Shown here piece by piece: positions 26,707 to 35,351 of a DNA stretch of 64,000 nt. The stretch comes from Persephonella sp. (lineage in GTDB: Bacteria; Aquificota; Aquificia; Aquificales; Hydrogenothermaceae). Position 1 is the stretch's first letter. Every line of letters begins with the position of its first letter. Below the pieces are notes generated by a model that saw nothing but the letters and a program-made list of their open reading frames with translations, ran no database searches and had not been told where the DNA came from. The stretch covers positions 20,916 through 84,915 of the forward strand of contig JALSNI010000058.1 of the NCBI GenBank assembly GCA_026987075.1. The letters are read 5' to 3'. The translations under genes and the position numbers were made by a program.

Positions 26707-27558
26707 ATGTTGGCAGGCAACATAGACGAGCAGATTAACAGAGCAAAAGAAGTCATCAAAGAGGCTGATGCTCTTCTTATAACAGCAGGGGCAGGTATGG
26801 GTGTGGACAGCGGACTGCCTGATTTCAGAGGAACAGAAGGTTTCTGGAGAGCGTATCCCATTGCAAGAAAACTTGGTCTGAGATTTGAAGAACTTGCAAA
26901 TCCAAGGTGGTTTCATGAAAACCCTAAGCTTGCCTGGGCTTTTTATGGACACAGACTTAACCTCTACAGAAAAACACAGCCCCACGAAGGGTTTTACATA
27001 CTGAAAAAGTTAGGAGAAAGTAAAAGAGGAGGATACTTTGTTTTTACCTCAAATGTTGACGGACAGTTTCAAAAAGCAGGGTTTGACGAGAAGAAAATAG
27101 TTGAGATTCACGGTTCTATACACCACCTTCAGTGTATTAAACCCTGCACAGACGACATATGGCCAGCTGATGATGTTGAGATTAATATAGACATGGAAAA
27201 GTTTGAAGCAGAAGAACCACTTCCAAGATGCAAGCACTGCGAAGCTTTAGCAAGGCCTAACATTCTTATGTTTGGAGACTGGGAATGGATATCCCACAGA
27301 ACAGCGGGACAGGAGTTCAGGCTGGAAAGATGGCTTGAAAAGATTGACGACATGGGATACCAACTTGTTGTTATAGAGATTGGAGCAGGAAAAGCTGTTC
27401 CAACAGTGAGAATCTTTTCTGAAAGGGTTGCAGACAGGCTGCACGGAACACTTATAAGGATTAATCCCAGAGATTATGATGTTCCTTCATCAAGACACAT
27501 ATCTATTCCGTTAAAAGGGTTAGAAGGAATAAAAACTATCACTGAAGGTATTCTTTGA
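26707..27558 (+). CDS. SIR2-family NAD-dependent protein deacetylase-like enzyme
   Basis: Sirtuin-fold enzyme, 283 residues. The NAD motif is TAGAGMGVDSGLPDFRG, the ribose-binding motif TSNVDGQFQKAG corresponds to TQNIDxLHxxAG, and the general base is H135 in EIHGSI. Zinc cysteines are C143, C147, C175 and C178. With the zinc module and His in place, a deacylase is more likely than a pure NADase. SIR2 proteins near HerA genes are also known from defence systems, so the neighbourhood is worth noting, but this protein looks like a housekeeping sirtuin. Ribosome site GAAGGTGAAG upstream. Confidence 0.87.
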   Translation: MLAGNIDEQINRAKEVIKEADALLITAGAGMGVDSGLPDFRGTEGFWRAYPIARKLGLRFEELANPRWFHENPKLAWAFYGHRLNLYRKTQPHEGFYILKKLGESKRGGYFVFTSNVDGQFQKAGFDEKKIVEIHGSIHHLQCIKPCTDDIWPADDVEINIDMEKFEAEEPLPRCKHCEALARPNILMFGDWEWISHRTAGQEFRLERWLEKIDDMGYQLVVIEIGAGKAVPTVRIFSERVADRLHGTLIRINPRDYDVPSSRHISIPLKGLEGIKTITEGIL

Positions 27559-27579
27559 AAAAAATTTTTTTCAGAATAT

Positions 27580-27608
27580 ATTTCCCCTGAGAGCAAAAAG
27601 GGGGAAAT
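27580..27608 (+). promoter_or_regulatory. Hairpin overlapping the ribosome site of the 27613 gene
   Basis: ATTTCCCC (27580-27587) and GGGGAAAT (27601-27608) can pair across 13 nt. The right arm is the only purine-rich ribosome-site candidate before the ATG at 27613, so the stem would hide it. It may instead be a weak terminator for the sirtuin gene; no U-tract follows. Confidence 0.4.
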
Positions 27609-27612
27609 TAAG

Positions 27613-27930
27613 ATGAAAATCAAGCTAACACCTAAAACTGTAAGTATAATAATCCTTGCTCTTATGGTTTCTTCTGTATTTTTTTATATGGTTGAGAAAA
27701 GTATTGACTTCTTTAACTCAGAATTTGCCCAGAATGAAGCAGACTTTAGAGGTTACATAATTGTTCTGTTTGCAAGACTGTTTATGATTATAGGCTGGCT
27801 TGCGATAATCTTAGGTCTGTTTTTCAGGGGACATTTTAAAGACATTGAAAAACCAAAAACAGATTTATTAGAACTTCATGAAAAGATTGAAAAGATAGAG
27901 AAGAAAAGACTTAAAAAAAAGGGGACTTAA
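27613..27930 (+). CDS. Small two-helix membrane protein
   Basis: A 105-residue hypothetical with two hydrophobic helices (about 11-29 and 47-70) and a charged C-terminal coiled coil (LLELHEKIEKIEKKRLKKK). The loop between the helices is acidic. No family recognised. The stop codon lies in the left arm of a strong bidirectional terminator, so this gene ends the herA-to-sirtuin run of plus-strand genes. Confidence 0.65.
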   Translation: MKIKLTPKTVSIIILALMVSSVFFYMVEKSIDFFNSEFAQNEADFRGYIIVLFARLFMIIGWLAIILGLFFRGHFKDIEKPKTDLLELHEKIEKIEKKRLKKKGT

Positions 27931-27944
27931 AAGTCCCCCTTTAT
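27913..27944. terminator. Bidirectional terminator between convergent genes
   Basis: GGGGACTT-AA-AAGTCCCC (27921-27938) is a perfect 8-bp stem. It is preceded by A8 on the plus strand, which is a T8 tract for minus-strand transcripts, and followed by CTTT on the plus strand. It serves both the 27613 gene and the ferredoxin gene. Confidence 0.85.
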
Positions 27945-27945
27945 G

Positions 27946-28170
27946 TTATTCTTCAACAACCTCTGTAATAAGTGCTCCAGATGGGCATTCCTCAGTTACT
28001 TCAAGAGCTCTTTCTGCAAGCTCTCCTTCTATAATAGCACCATCTCCGCCAATATCATCCTTTACTTTTGCTATTCCATCTCCCTGGTCCTCGTAAACCT
28101 CTGGGAGTTCGTCGTAGCAGAGAGCACATGCTGTGCACAGGTCCTGGTCTACAGAAACTTTAACCTTCAT
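27946..28170 (-). CDS. [4Fe-4S] ferredoxin
   Basis: Acidic 74-residue ferredoxin with a single cluster motif, CTACALC near residues 12-18, and the remote CPSGAL cysteine. The strongly negative surface (DQGDGIAKVKDDIGGDG) and single-cluster design resemble the thermophilic one-cluster ferredoxins that serve 2-oxoacid oxidoreductases in the reductive TCA cycle. AAGGAGG precedes the ATG. It is divergent from hemW across a 135-bp gap. Confidence 0.92.
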   Translation of the reverse strand: MKVKVSVDQDLCTACALCYDELPEVYEDQGDGIAKVKDDIGGDGAIIEGELAERALEVTEECPSGALITEVVEE

Positions 28171-28305
28171 CTGACTAAACCTCCTTGTTAGTTAGTAAAA
28201 ATTGAGTTCTTATAGTATATGCTATCATATGTTAAATTGCAATATAACAGTGTTTTATTAGATTCTTTATAATACTGGAAGTTTAGCTATTTATGGGGTA
28301 TTGAA

Positions 28306-29403
28306 GTGATAAAAGGTATTTATGTTCACATTCCCTTTTGCAGTTTAAAATGTCCATATTGTGATTTTACTTCTATAACTGTAGATAACCAAAATTTATT
28401 TAAAGAATACATAAAAGCTGTATTAAAAGAACTTCGTATGTATAGAAATTGGGGCTTTAACCTTCAGACTGTATACTTTGGAGGAGGAACACCATCTCTA
28501 CTCCCTCCAGAGATGATAGGTGAAATACTGGAAGGAATACGTAATACTGTTAAATCTATGCCTGTGGAAGTTACCGTTGAGGTAAATCCTGAAACATACA
28601 GATATCAGCAGTTTAAAAGGCTAAGAGAATCAGGTATAAACAGGATAAGTATCGGCGTTCAAACTTTTCAGGATAGAATGCTTAAGATGTTAGGGAGGGA
28701 ACATTCTGTAAAAGATAGCCTGCAAGCTATAGAAGAAGCTTTTGATGCGGGAATAGGAAACATAAGTGTAGACCTGATTTATGGGATACAGGGTCAAACT
28801 GTTAGAGAAATAGAGAGGGATTTGAAAATATTAGAAAAACTACCAGTAAAACATGTCTCTGCATACATGCTTACAGCTTATGAAGGAACTCCTTTAGGAC
28901 AATTAGTCAAAGAGAAAAGATACTTTTTACCTGACGAAGAAACAGTCAATGAGATGTTTCTTATAATTGATTCTTTCCTTGAGGAAAGAGGTTTTCTTAG
29001 GTATGAAATCTCAAACTGGGCTAAAACAAACTACCAGTGTAAACACAACCTTTTTTATTGGGAAAGGGAAGAATTTTTAGGAATTGGTGTGTCTGCGTGG
29101 TCATTTGTAAAAAGTAAGAGGTTTGGAAACATTAAAAATCTGTCTATTTATTTAAAAAGAATAAAAGAAAATAAAAAACCAGTTGAATTTGTAGAATTCA
29201 TTGATGCAGATGAAGAGAAAAAAGAAAAAATATTCCTTGGGCTGAGATTAAGGAAAGGGATAGAGTTAAATCTTGTAAAAGGAAAGGAAGAGTTCCTGAA
29301 AAGACTTGAAAATGAAGGTCTTGTAGAGATAAGAAATGGAAGAGTCTGTCTAACTCCGAAAGGTGTATTGGTTTCTAACTACATATCTGCAGAGCTTATT
29401 TAG
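28306..29403 (+). CDS. hemW: HemW-like radical SAM haem chaperone
   Basis: Radical SAM protein of 365 residues with the cluster motif CSLKCPYC (C12, C16, C19) and YFGGGTPSLLP, INRISIGVQTFQD and a C-terminal HemN-like domain. HemW lacks coproporphyrinogen dehydrogenase activity and transfers haem to respiratory enzymes; the absence of the extra Cys of HemN (CxxxCxxC followed by phenylalanine, not cysteine) supports HemW. The start is GTG at 28306; no good ribosome site is visible. Its end overlaps proC by 8 bp in convergent orientation. Confidence 0.86.
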   Translation: MIKGIYVHIPFCSLKCPYCDFTSITVDNQNLFKEYIKAVLKELRMYRNWGFNLQTVYFGGGTPSLLPPEMIGEILEGIRNTVKSMPVEVTVEVNPETYRYQQFKRLRESGINRISIGVQTFQDRMLKMLGREHSVKDSLQAIEEAFDAGIGNISVDLIYGIQGQTVREIERDLKILEKLPVKHVSAYMLTAYEGTPLGQLVKEKRYFLPDEETVNEMFLIIDSFLEERGFLRYEISNWAKTNYQCKHNLFYWEREEFLGIGVSAWSFVKSKRFGNIKNLSIYLKRIKENKKPVEFVEFIDADEEKKEKIFLGLRLRKGIELNLVKGKEEFLKRLENEGLVEIRNGRVCLTPKGVLVSNYISAELI

Positions 29404-30190
29404 AAAGCTCTCTACTCCTTTTCGTTGCCTCTTCAACAGCAGAAATAATAGCATTTTTTAAACCTTTTTCTTCTAATTTATGGAGAGCATAAATAGTTGT
29501 TCCCCCCGGTGAGCTTACCTTATCCCTCAAAATGGAAGGGTGTTCTCCTGTTTCTTTCAGCATTTTTGCAGCCCCTAAAACAGTCTGAACAGCTAATTCT
29601 TTTGCCTGGTTATAATTTAATCCACACTTTACTCCTCCTTGAATAAGTCCTTCAATAAACATAAAAACATAAGCAGGACCACTTCCAGATAAGCCTGTCA
29701 CAGTGTCCATAAGGTTTTCGTCAACCTCAACGACAACTCCAAGGGGGGAAAGAAGTTTTATAACTTTTTCTCTTATCTGACTGTTTTCCTTTTCTAAAGT
29801 AATACCAATAGCCCCTTCTCCTATTAAAGCAGGTGTGTTTGGCATAGCTCTAACGACAAAAACGTCTTCTATTAAACTTTTAATCTTTGATATTGGAGTT
29901 CCTGCAAGAATAGAAATTAGTATCTTTCCTTTGAAAAACTGTTTTATTGGTGCAACAGCGTTTTCTAAATCTTTCGGTTTAACAGCAAGTATTATGATTT
30001 CTGAATTTTCTACTACTCTTCTATTACTTGAGCTTCCTGCAACATTGTATTCTTCTACCATGTATTTAATTCTTTCAGGATTTAAGTCATAAACGATAAT
30101 TTCTGTAGATTTTACTGTTTTACTTCTTACCAGTCCTTTTACTATAGCCTCTCCCATGTTCCCACAGCCTATTAATCCAACTTTAAACAT
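29396..30190 (-). CDS. proC: Pyrroline-5-carboxylate reductase
   Basis: Last step of proline synthesis, NAD(P)H-dependent. Rossmann motif GLIGCGNMGEAI is at the N-terminus, RAMPNTPALIGEGA is the family signature, and LSGSGPAYVFMFIEGL and SPGGTTIYAL complete the C-terminal domain. Length (264) is normal. It overlaps the exonuclease gene upstream by 8 bp. Confidence 0.95.
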   Translation of the reverse strand: MFKVGLIGCGNMGEAIVKGLVRSKTVKSTEIIVYDLNPERIKYMVEEYNVAGSSSNRRVVENSEIIILAVKPKDLENAVAPIKQFFKGKILISILAGTPISKIKSLIEDVFVVRAMPNTPALIGEGAIGITLEKENSQIREKVIKLLSPLGVVVEVDENLMDTVTGLSGSGPAYVFMFIEGLIQGGVKCGLNYNQAKELAVQTVLGAAKMLKETGEHPSILRDKVSSPGGTTIYALHKLEEKGLKNAIISAVEEATKRSRELSK

Positions 30191-30800
30191 ATTTTTTCCT
30201 CTTTTCCCGATAGTTAATTTTTTTTCCCTCAGAAAGTTTTATTATATCAATAACCCTGTTTACGTTATAGTCTTCAAGAAAAGAGAGCATTTTTTCAAAA
30301 ATCTGTTTTGTTACTTGAGCATCAGACATTGCTCTGTGTCTTTGATTATATGGAATACTGAAGTGATATGCGAGATTTTCTAAGGATTTACTGTCAATAT
30401 CAGGAAGAATTCTTCTGGCAAGATGGTCTGTGCATATGGATGGGTTTTTTATGCTTTTTCCTAAATATGTTTTTGTGTTGTAGTTCAGGAAAGAAAGGTC
30501 AAACCTTATGTTGTGGGCAACAAGTATAGAATCTTCAATAAATTGATAAACTTCAGGAATGACTTCTTTTATTACAGGCTGGTCAATCACCATTGCATTT
30601 GTAATTCCTGTTAATTTTGTTATGAATGGGGGGATAAATCCTGAATCAGGTTTGATTAAGCTCCAAAACCTGTCTATCTCTACTGCCCCTTGAAATTTGA
30701 TTGCGGCAATTTCAATAATGTAATCCTTTTCAGGAACAAATCCTGTAGTTTCAAGGTCTATTACTGTAAATGTAGCTTCATCAGTCGTAAGGTTTATCAT
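30183..30800 (-). CDS. DnaQ-like 3'-5' exonuclease (DEDDh)
   Basis: Exonuclease of 205 residues with the DEDDh set: D15 and E17 in VIDLETTGF, the second Asp in HNIRFDLSFLNY and HRAMSDAQVT for His and last Asp. It could be the proofreading epsilon subunit of DNA polymerase III or a free-standing exonuclease such as RNase T/ExoX relatives; a clamp-binding motif was not clear. It shares a transcription unit with proC. Confidence 0.85.
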   Translation of the reverse strand: MINLTTDEATFTVIDLETTGFVPEKDYIIEIAAIKFQGAVEIDRFWSLIKPDSGFIPPFITKLTGITNAMVIDQPVIKEVIPEVYQFIEDSILVAHNIRFDLSFLNYNTKTYLGKSIKNPSICTDHLARRILPDIDSKSLENLAYHFSIPYNQRHRAMSDAQVTKQIFEKMLSFLEDYNVNRVIDIIKLSEGKKINYREKRKKYV

Positions 30801-30822
30801 CGTTTTTTGCCTTTTTATAAAA

Positions 30823-31977
30823 TTATATCCTTATAATAAATTTAAACAACCACGGATATATCGTGCCGCTTATCAGGGAAGCTAAAATAATCATAGATGC
30901 ATATTCCTCGTCAATAACTTCTGTTTCCAACCCTAATGTTGCTATTGCAACAAGTAGCGTTAAAGGCATAGAAAGGGCAAAAGGAAATGCTAATGTTTCT
31001 TTTATTGAAAAACCAGCAAGGGGAAGGGGAATGGCTGCAACAAACCTTATTAAGAGAATAGTTATTGTAATTAAACAGGCTCCTATCACGGTATCTTTTT
31101 TCAGTAATTGGAACAAATCAAATCTAAGACCTACTTCTATGAAAAAGACAGGAATTAAAAATCCATATCCAAAACTGCTTATTTTTTCCTGTATTTCGTG
31201 TCTTTTCTTGAAAACCATCGCAAATAACATTCCACCAAAAAACGCTCCAATTATGTATTCAAGACCTAAAAGACTGGCAAGGGCAACAAAAATGAACATA
31301 TTTGCAAAGTTCGCTCTTACTGCTGTTTCTGTGGGGTCATCTGTTTTTATAAGTTTATGGGCTTTTTCAGGGTTCCACCATGCATAGAGCTGAAATATTT
31401 TCAGAGTAATATAAGCTATAAAAAAGAACAAATAAATCTCAAAAAGATGTATAAATGTTTCCTTTGAAAATCCATACTTGAAATACATAAAAAACCCAGA
31501 TATGAAGATAAGACTTACCACTTCTCCTATACTTCCAATAATAAGGCTTGACTGGGCAAAATCTGTTTTTATAAGATTACTGTCCTTCAAGACAGGGTAT
31601 AAAAGACCTATAGCTATGGTAAGGTATATTAATATGTTTATCTTTGGTTGATTTGTATACATTACTAAAAGAAAAGACAAGATTATAATTATCAGTATGG
31701 ATATAAGATATATAATAAGATTTCTTTTTGGAGTTATCTTGATTTTTTCAAAATTTATCTCCAGTCCAGCAAGATACATCAAGATAAGAAATCCTAAACT
31801 TCCTAAAAAATGTATGATAGTGAATGTTTCTTCTGTCCTGGAGAAAAATACTCCTATAACGAGCCCAAATAGTATCTCTCCCACTGCTGAAGGAAGCATT
31901 AACTTTCTACTTATAAAGGGAATGATGAAAGCCCCTACAGATATAACAAGTAAGAGAACAGCTTCTTCCTTACTCAT
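30823..31977 (-). CDS. CPA2-type cation:proton antiporter
   Basis: Membrane antiporter of 384 residues with about 12 helices, matching the transmembrane half of Kef/MagA-type Na+(K+)/H+ exchangers. The start MSKEEAVLLLVISVGAFIIP, LPSAVGEILFGLVIG, YLAGLEINFEKI and FIEVGLRFDLFQLL are typical CPA2 elements. The RCK regulatory half that is fused in KefC is instead encoded by the upstream gene, which overlaps by 8 bp. The cation is not determinable. Confidence 0.86.
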   Translation of the reverse strand: MSKEEAVLLLVISVGAFIIPFISRKLMLPSAVGEILFGLVIGVFFSRTEETFTIIHFLGSLGFLILMYLAGLEINFEKIKITPKRNLIIYLISILIIIILSFLLVMYTNQPKINILIYLTIAIGLLYPVLKDSNLIKTDFAQSSLIIGSIGEVVSLIFISGFFMYFKYGFSKETFIHLFEIYLFFFIAYITLKIFQLYAWWNPEKAHKLIKTDDPTETAVRANFANMFIFVALASLLGLEYIIGAFFGGMLFAMVFKKRHEIQEKISSFGYGFLIPVFFIEVGLRFDLFQLLKKDTVIGACLITITILLIRFVAAIPLPLAGFSIKETLAFPFALSMPLTLLVAIATLGLETEVIDEEYASMIILASLISGTIYPWLFKFIIRI

Positions 31978-33409
31978 AAGACTCCTCTAAAGGTAGACAA
32001 AGAGTGGATAATTTACTATTTTTTGCTATGTAAAAGGGCACACTTGGATTAAAAATAGAAATACTCTCTTTTTTGTCATAGGATACTATGAGAAGAGAGT
32101 AATCTTTGCTTTTTAGGTAGTCTATTGTTTTCTTTACAGGGTTTCCTTCAAAAACTGAGTATTTTATCTCCTTTTTGTAGATATGCTCAAAATCGGAAAT
32201 AATGTTATTTCTTTCCTTTAAAGCTTCTTCTTCTTCAACACCTCTAAGCTCGGCAGGCATAACGCTAAAAACAGCCTCAAACGGCAGCTTCATTAGACGA
32301 GATATCTCTATTCCCATTTCTAAGGTAAATGCTGGATCAGGACAGTTCAGAGAAATGATAATCTCTTTGTAGGGGAATTTACCTCTACTGAGTAAAAAAG
32401 GCTTATTTGCATTCTGAAATATCTTTTTCAGTTTAAATATAGAAAATACAGACTCTTTTATAAATGGAATTGTAACAACTCCTATACTGTCTTCCTGTGA
32501 AAATAACTGTAAGAAGTTGTTTACACTACTTTTAATCTCAAAACTGTCAACCTTTTCTTTTATAAATTCAAAATCCTTTCTCACATCACAACCCTTGAAA
32601 GGATATATGAGAAGTTTATGAGCTTTTGTTCCTTTCTTAAAGTATGCAGCTTCTTCAAAGCTTTTTTTCCATTTTTGGTGATATATAACAGCTAAGTCTG
32701 AGCCAAACTGAAGGGGAAACTGGGGAATTCCTTTCAGCAGAATGTTTACTAAATTTTCTAAAACTTTTGGGTCTCCAATAATAACAACCTTATCTCCTAC
32801 CTTTATTCTGTCTTCACCTGTAGGTATGATAAGCTCTCCATTTCTGTAGATGGCAGCAATTCTCCATTTTGTGGGTTTTAAATACTTTAGCTTTCTATCT
32901 ACCAGATGTGACCGGGCTAATATGTGAACTTCTATAATTTCTCCTTTTCCTAATCCTATGTTCGTTGCTATTGTGTAGTTTTTTTCAATCTTTGATATAA
33001 CAGCATTGGTGATTATTTCAGCAGGTTTGATAATAGAGACATCAAACTTTTCAAACTCTTTTTCCCGTTCTTGTTCAAACAGTAGAACCATTATAGAAGC
33101 ATCAAGATTAAAAACTTCCCTTGCTATTCTACATATTTCCAGTGAAACATCTGTATCCTTGATAGTTGATATTATGTATTTGATGTTTTCTGATTTAAGC
33201 TTTTTCCAGGTAAGAATACTGGATGCATCTCCTAATATAAGTTGTATGTTCTCTTTGTTTTTGAATCTTTCTTTAAGCTCTTTTATCAGTTCTTCGTTGA
33301 AATCAATTCCTATGATGTCCCATTTATCTGAGAGATGTTGCAAAATTTTAAGACCAAAGAATCCCAGTCCAAATATGGTAAGTTTTCTTTTATCCCTTTC
33401 AGATACCAT
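31970..33409 (-). CDS. RCK (TrkA-N/TrkA-C) plus USP-like regulatory protein
   Basis: Cytoplasmic regulator of 479 residues. An N-terminal Rossmann domain with GLGFFG (14-19) and a following Asp (IGIDFN) would bind NAD(H), TrkA-C follows at about 150-230 (RIKVGDKVVIIGDP), and the last 240 residues resemble a universal stress protein domain, ending in LLIVSYDKKESI. It directly precedes the CPA2 antiporter, so it probably gates the antiporter in response to nucleotide or redox state. USP domain boundaries are approximate. Confidence 0.8.
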   Translation of the reverse strand: MVSERDKRKLTIFGLGFFGLKILQHLSDKWDIIGIDFNEELIKELKERFKNKENIQLILGDASSILTWKKLKSENIKYIISTIKDTDVSLEICRIAREVFNLDASIMVLLFEQEREKEFEKFDVSIIKPAEIITNAVISKIEKNYTIATNIGLGKGEIIEVHILARSHLVDRKLKYLKPTKWRIAAIYRNGELIIPTGEDRIKVGDKVVIIGDPKVLENLVNILLKGIPQFPLQFGSDLAVIYHQKWKKSFEEAAYFKKGTKAHKLLIYPFKGCDVRKDFEFIKEKVDSFEIKSSVNNFLQLFSQEDSIGVVTIPFIKESVFSIFKLKKIFQNANKPFLLSRGKFPYKEIIISLNCPDPAFTLEMGIEISRLMKLPFEAVFSVMPAELRGVEEEEALKERNNIISDFEHIYKKEIKYSVFEGNPVKKTIDYLKSKDYSLLIVSYDKKESISIFNPSVPFYIAKNSKLSTLCLPLEESYE

Positions 33410-33476
33410 AAAAACCTCTAAATGTATAGTAAAATAATTGTCGGTTTATTATATCAAAACAAAAAATGGAGGAAGT

Positions 33477-34715
33477 ATGAAACCAAGAATTGTTTTTGTG
33501 AAAACACCTGACCCAAGGGGTGTTGTTGATACTCTTACAGAAGGTTTACAAAAGGCTTTATCAGCGAGAAATTTTGAAGTAAAAGTTGTTGAACCAACTC
33601 AAAGTAACATTCAGCAGGTTGTAAACGAGATTATAGAGTATAAACCTCTATTTACTTTTGATTTCAATCTTGATGGTTTAATATTTGCAGAGAAGGACAA
33701 TCAGCAAAAAATATTAGCTGACATAATAGGAAACATTCATGTATCCTGGTTTTTAGACGACCCTATGATACATTTTGCAAAGCTAAAGTCAGCTCTTAAA
33801 TCTAACCAGCTGTTGTATCTAACCATTGACATTGAACATGGTCAGTGGCTTGGTTCTATGGGGAAAAATGTTGCATTTTTAGCTCCCGGTATAAACCCAG
33901 CTGATTTTCCCCCTCCCAACATTGAAAAAGAGTTTGACCTTGCATTCGTAGGTCCTGTTACTGACCCTGATAACATTGAGATAGCGTGGAAAGAAAGATT
34001 TGATGAAGGACTATTTGGTTTTGCTGTTGAGCTTGGTAGGATGCTGTACAGAAATCCAGACATGCCTGTCAGATATGCATCAGGATATCTTCTTTCCCAG
34101 TATAATCAGGACTTCCAGCAGGCAATGATAAAGTTCCAGCAGGAAAGGGAAGATGAATTTCTCCAGTATCTCACAGAAATTACCCTATATGCGATGCATC
34201 TGAGAAGATGGAATATTATTGATTCTATAGAAGACTTTGAGATAAATATTTTGGGACCTGTAGAAGGTGAAACAAAAGATAACGTGGTAGTGTATAAGCA
34301 CATAATTGCAAATAAAGATATTATTAGTTTTCTTTCAAAAACAAAGATAGCCCTTCTTTCTCATCCACCGTTTATATCAACAGGTCTTGCATACACTGTT
34401 TTTGCTTCTGTTGCTTCCAATACGCTAACAATGGTAGAGGAGAGACTGTCTTCAAAAACATTTTTGGTTGATGGTAGAGACCTTATCACATATCATCCTG
34501 TGGACAGTATTGAGATAGAAGGTAAGATTGCTTACTATTTAGAAGAGGCTCCAAAGGAAAGGGAGATGATAGCAAAACAGGGAAGAGATACAGTTTTCCA
34601 GAATCACACAATACTCCAGAGGGGAGAGTTTTTGGCAAATATGTTAAATGACATTATTGAAAAAGCTTCTCAACCTGAAGGAAATGGGAAAGCACCAGAA
34701 GAAAAGCTAAACTGA
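33477..34715 (+). CDS. CgeB-like glycosyltransferase family protein
   Basis: A 412-residue protein that looks like the CgeB/DUF3880 family of GT-B glycosyltransferases, which add sugars to spores, flagella or cell-surface targets. VSWFLDDPMIHF matches the family W-F-x-D-D-P motif, FDLAFVGPVTDPDN the middle domain and HPPFISTGLAY onward the donor-binding half. The track start TTG (33438) is replaced here by ATG 33477, which has GGAGGA immediately upstream. It stands alone, divergent from the RCK gene, and ends in a terminator. Acceptor unknown. Confidence 0.65.
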   Translation: MKPRIVFVKTPDPRGVVDTLTEGLQKALSARNFEVKVVEPTQSNIQQVVNEIIEYKPLFTFDFNLDGLIFAEKDNQQKILADIIGNIHVSWFLDDPMIHFAKLKSALKSNQLLYLTIDIEHGQWLGSMGKNVAFLAPGINPADFPPPNIEKEFDLAFVGPVTDPDNIEIAWKERFDEGLFGFAVELGRMLYRNPDMPVRYASGYLLSQYNQDFQQAMIKFQQEREDEFLQYLTEITLYAMHLRRWNIIDSIEDFEINILGPVEGETKDNVVVYKHIIANKDIISFLSKTKIALLSHPPFISTGLAYTVFASVASNTLTMVEERLSSKTFLVDGRDLITYHPVDSIEIEGKIAYYLEEAPKEREMIAKQGRDTVFQNHTILQRGEFLANMLNDIIEKASQPEGNGKAPEEKLN

Positions 34716-34716
34716 T

Positions 34717-34741
34717 GCGGGCTCTGACCCGCTTATATTTT
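34717..34741 (+). terminator. Terminator after the CgeB-like gene
   Basis: GCGGG-CTCTGA-CCCGC (34717-34732) is a 5-bp GC stem followed by TTATATTTT. The SPOR gene of the opposite strand ends within the tail. Confidence 0.65.
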
Positions 34742-35350
34742 CCTGATAAATCCTTTTATGTTTTTAGCCTTCATAAAGCTGTATGCTTCCTTTTTGTTCT
34801 TAAAGCTTCCTATCATTACCTTGTAAAGCTCTCCTTCTTTTCTTATAAAGACATTCTTTATCTGGAGACTTTTCACGAGTTTTTCTGCTTTCTTTTTAGA
34901 ACTGAATGCTCCTACCTGAATGTAAAATCCGTGAACAAAAGTAGGTTTTTTTACACTTTTAGCAGGTTTTTCTGTTTTTGTGACTTTTTTCTCTTCTTTT
35001 GGTTTTTTGTTTTCTAATTTAGGTGTCTCTTTAATTACCTTTTTTTCAGTTTTTACATTTTCTTTCTGTGTATCAGAATGTTGAGGTGGTGTTTTAGTGG
35101 GTGTAGGGGAAACAGGTTTTGTTATTTCTTGTTTAGGAGAGACTTCAGATTTCTTTATCTCTTTAGAAACAATAGTTATTTCAGGTTCAGATACTGTTTC
35201 TTCCTTGTCTGTGTAGATATTTATGCCGATTATAGAGAATATGATAATAATAAGAAGACCAGACAACAAAATTATTATTCTTTCTATCTTTTCCTGCCTA
35301 TTTTTTGCTTCTTCCAACTTTTTTATAGTATCTTTTAGGTCTGGCTCCAT
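34733..35350 (-). CDS. SPOR-domain envelope protein
   Basis: Bitopic envelope protein of 205 residues: short cytoplasmic coiled region, one helix at about 24-45, a Lys/Pro/Thr-rich periplasmic linker (70-135) and a C-terminal SPOR domain (139-205; GFYIQVGAFSSKKKAEKLVK). SPOR domains bind denuded glycan strands at the division site. It follows argS with a 1-bp gap on the same strand. Confidence 0.87.
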   Translation of the reverse strand: MEPDLKDTIKKLEEAKNRQEKIERIIILLSGLLIIIIFSIIGINIYTDKEETVSEPEITIVSKEIKKSEVSPKQEITKPVSPTPTKTPPQHSDTQKENVKTEKKVIKETPKLENKKPKEEKKVTKTEKPAKSVKKPTFVHGFYIQVGAFSSKKKAEKLVKSLQIKNVFIRKEGELYKVMIGSFKNKKEAYSFMKAKNIKGFIRKI

Positions 35351-35351
35351 C

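Noticed and set aside
26707-27558. SIR2 gene as a canonical HerA-SIR2 defence effector
   Set aside because: The zinc cysteines and catalytic His are those of an ordinary sirtuin deacylase, and obgE and other genes separate it from herA; kept only as a neighbourhood observation.
30863-31387. 174-aa plus-strand ORF inside the CPA2 antiporter gene
   Set aside because: It is the complement of a membrane-protein gene with convincing family motifs; no ribosome site.
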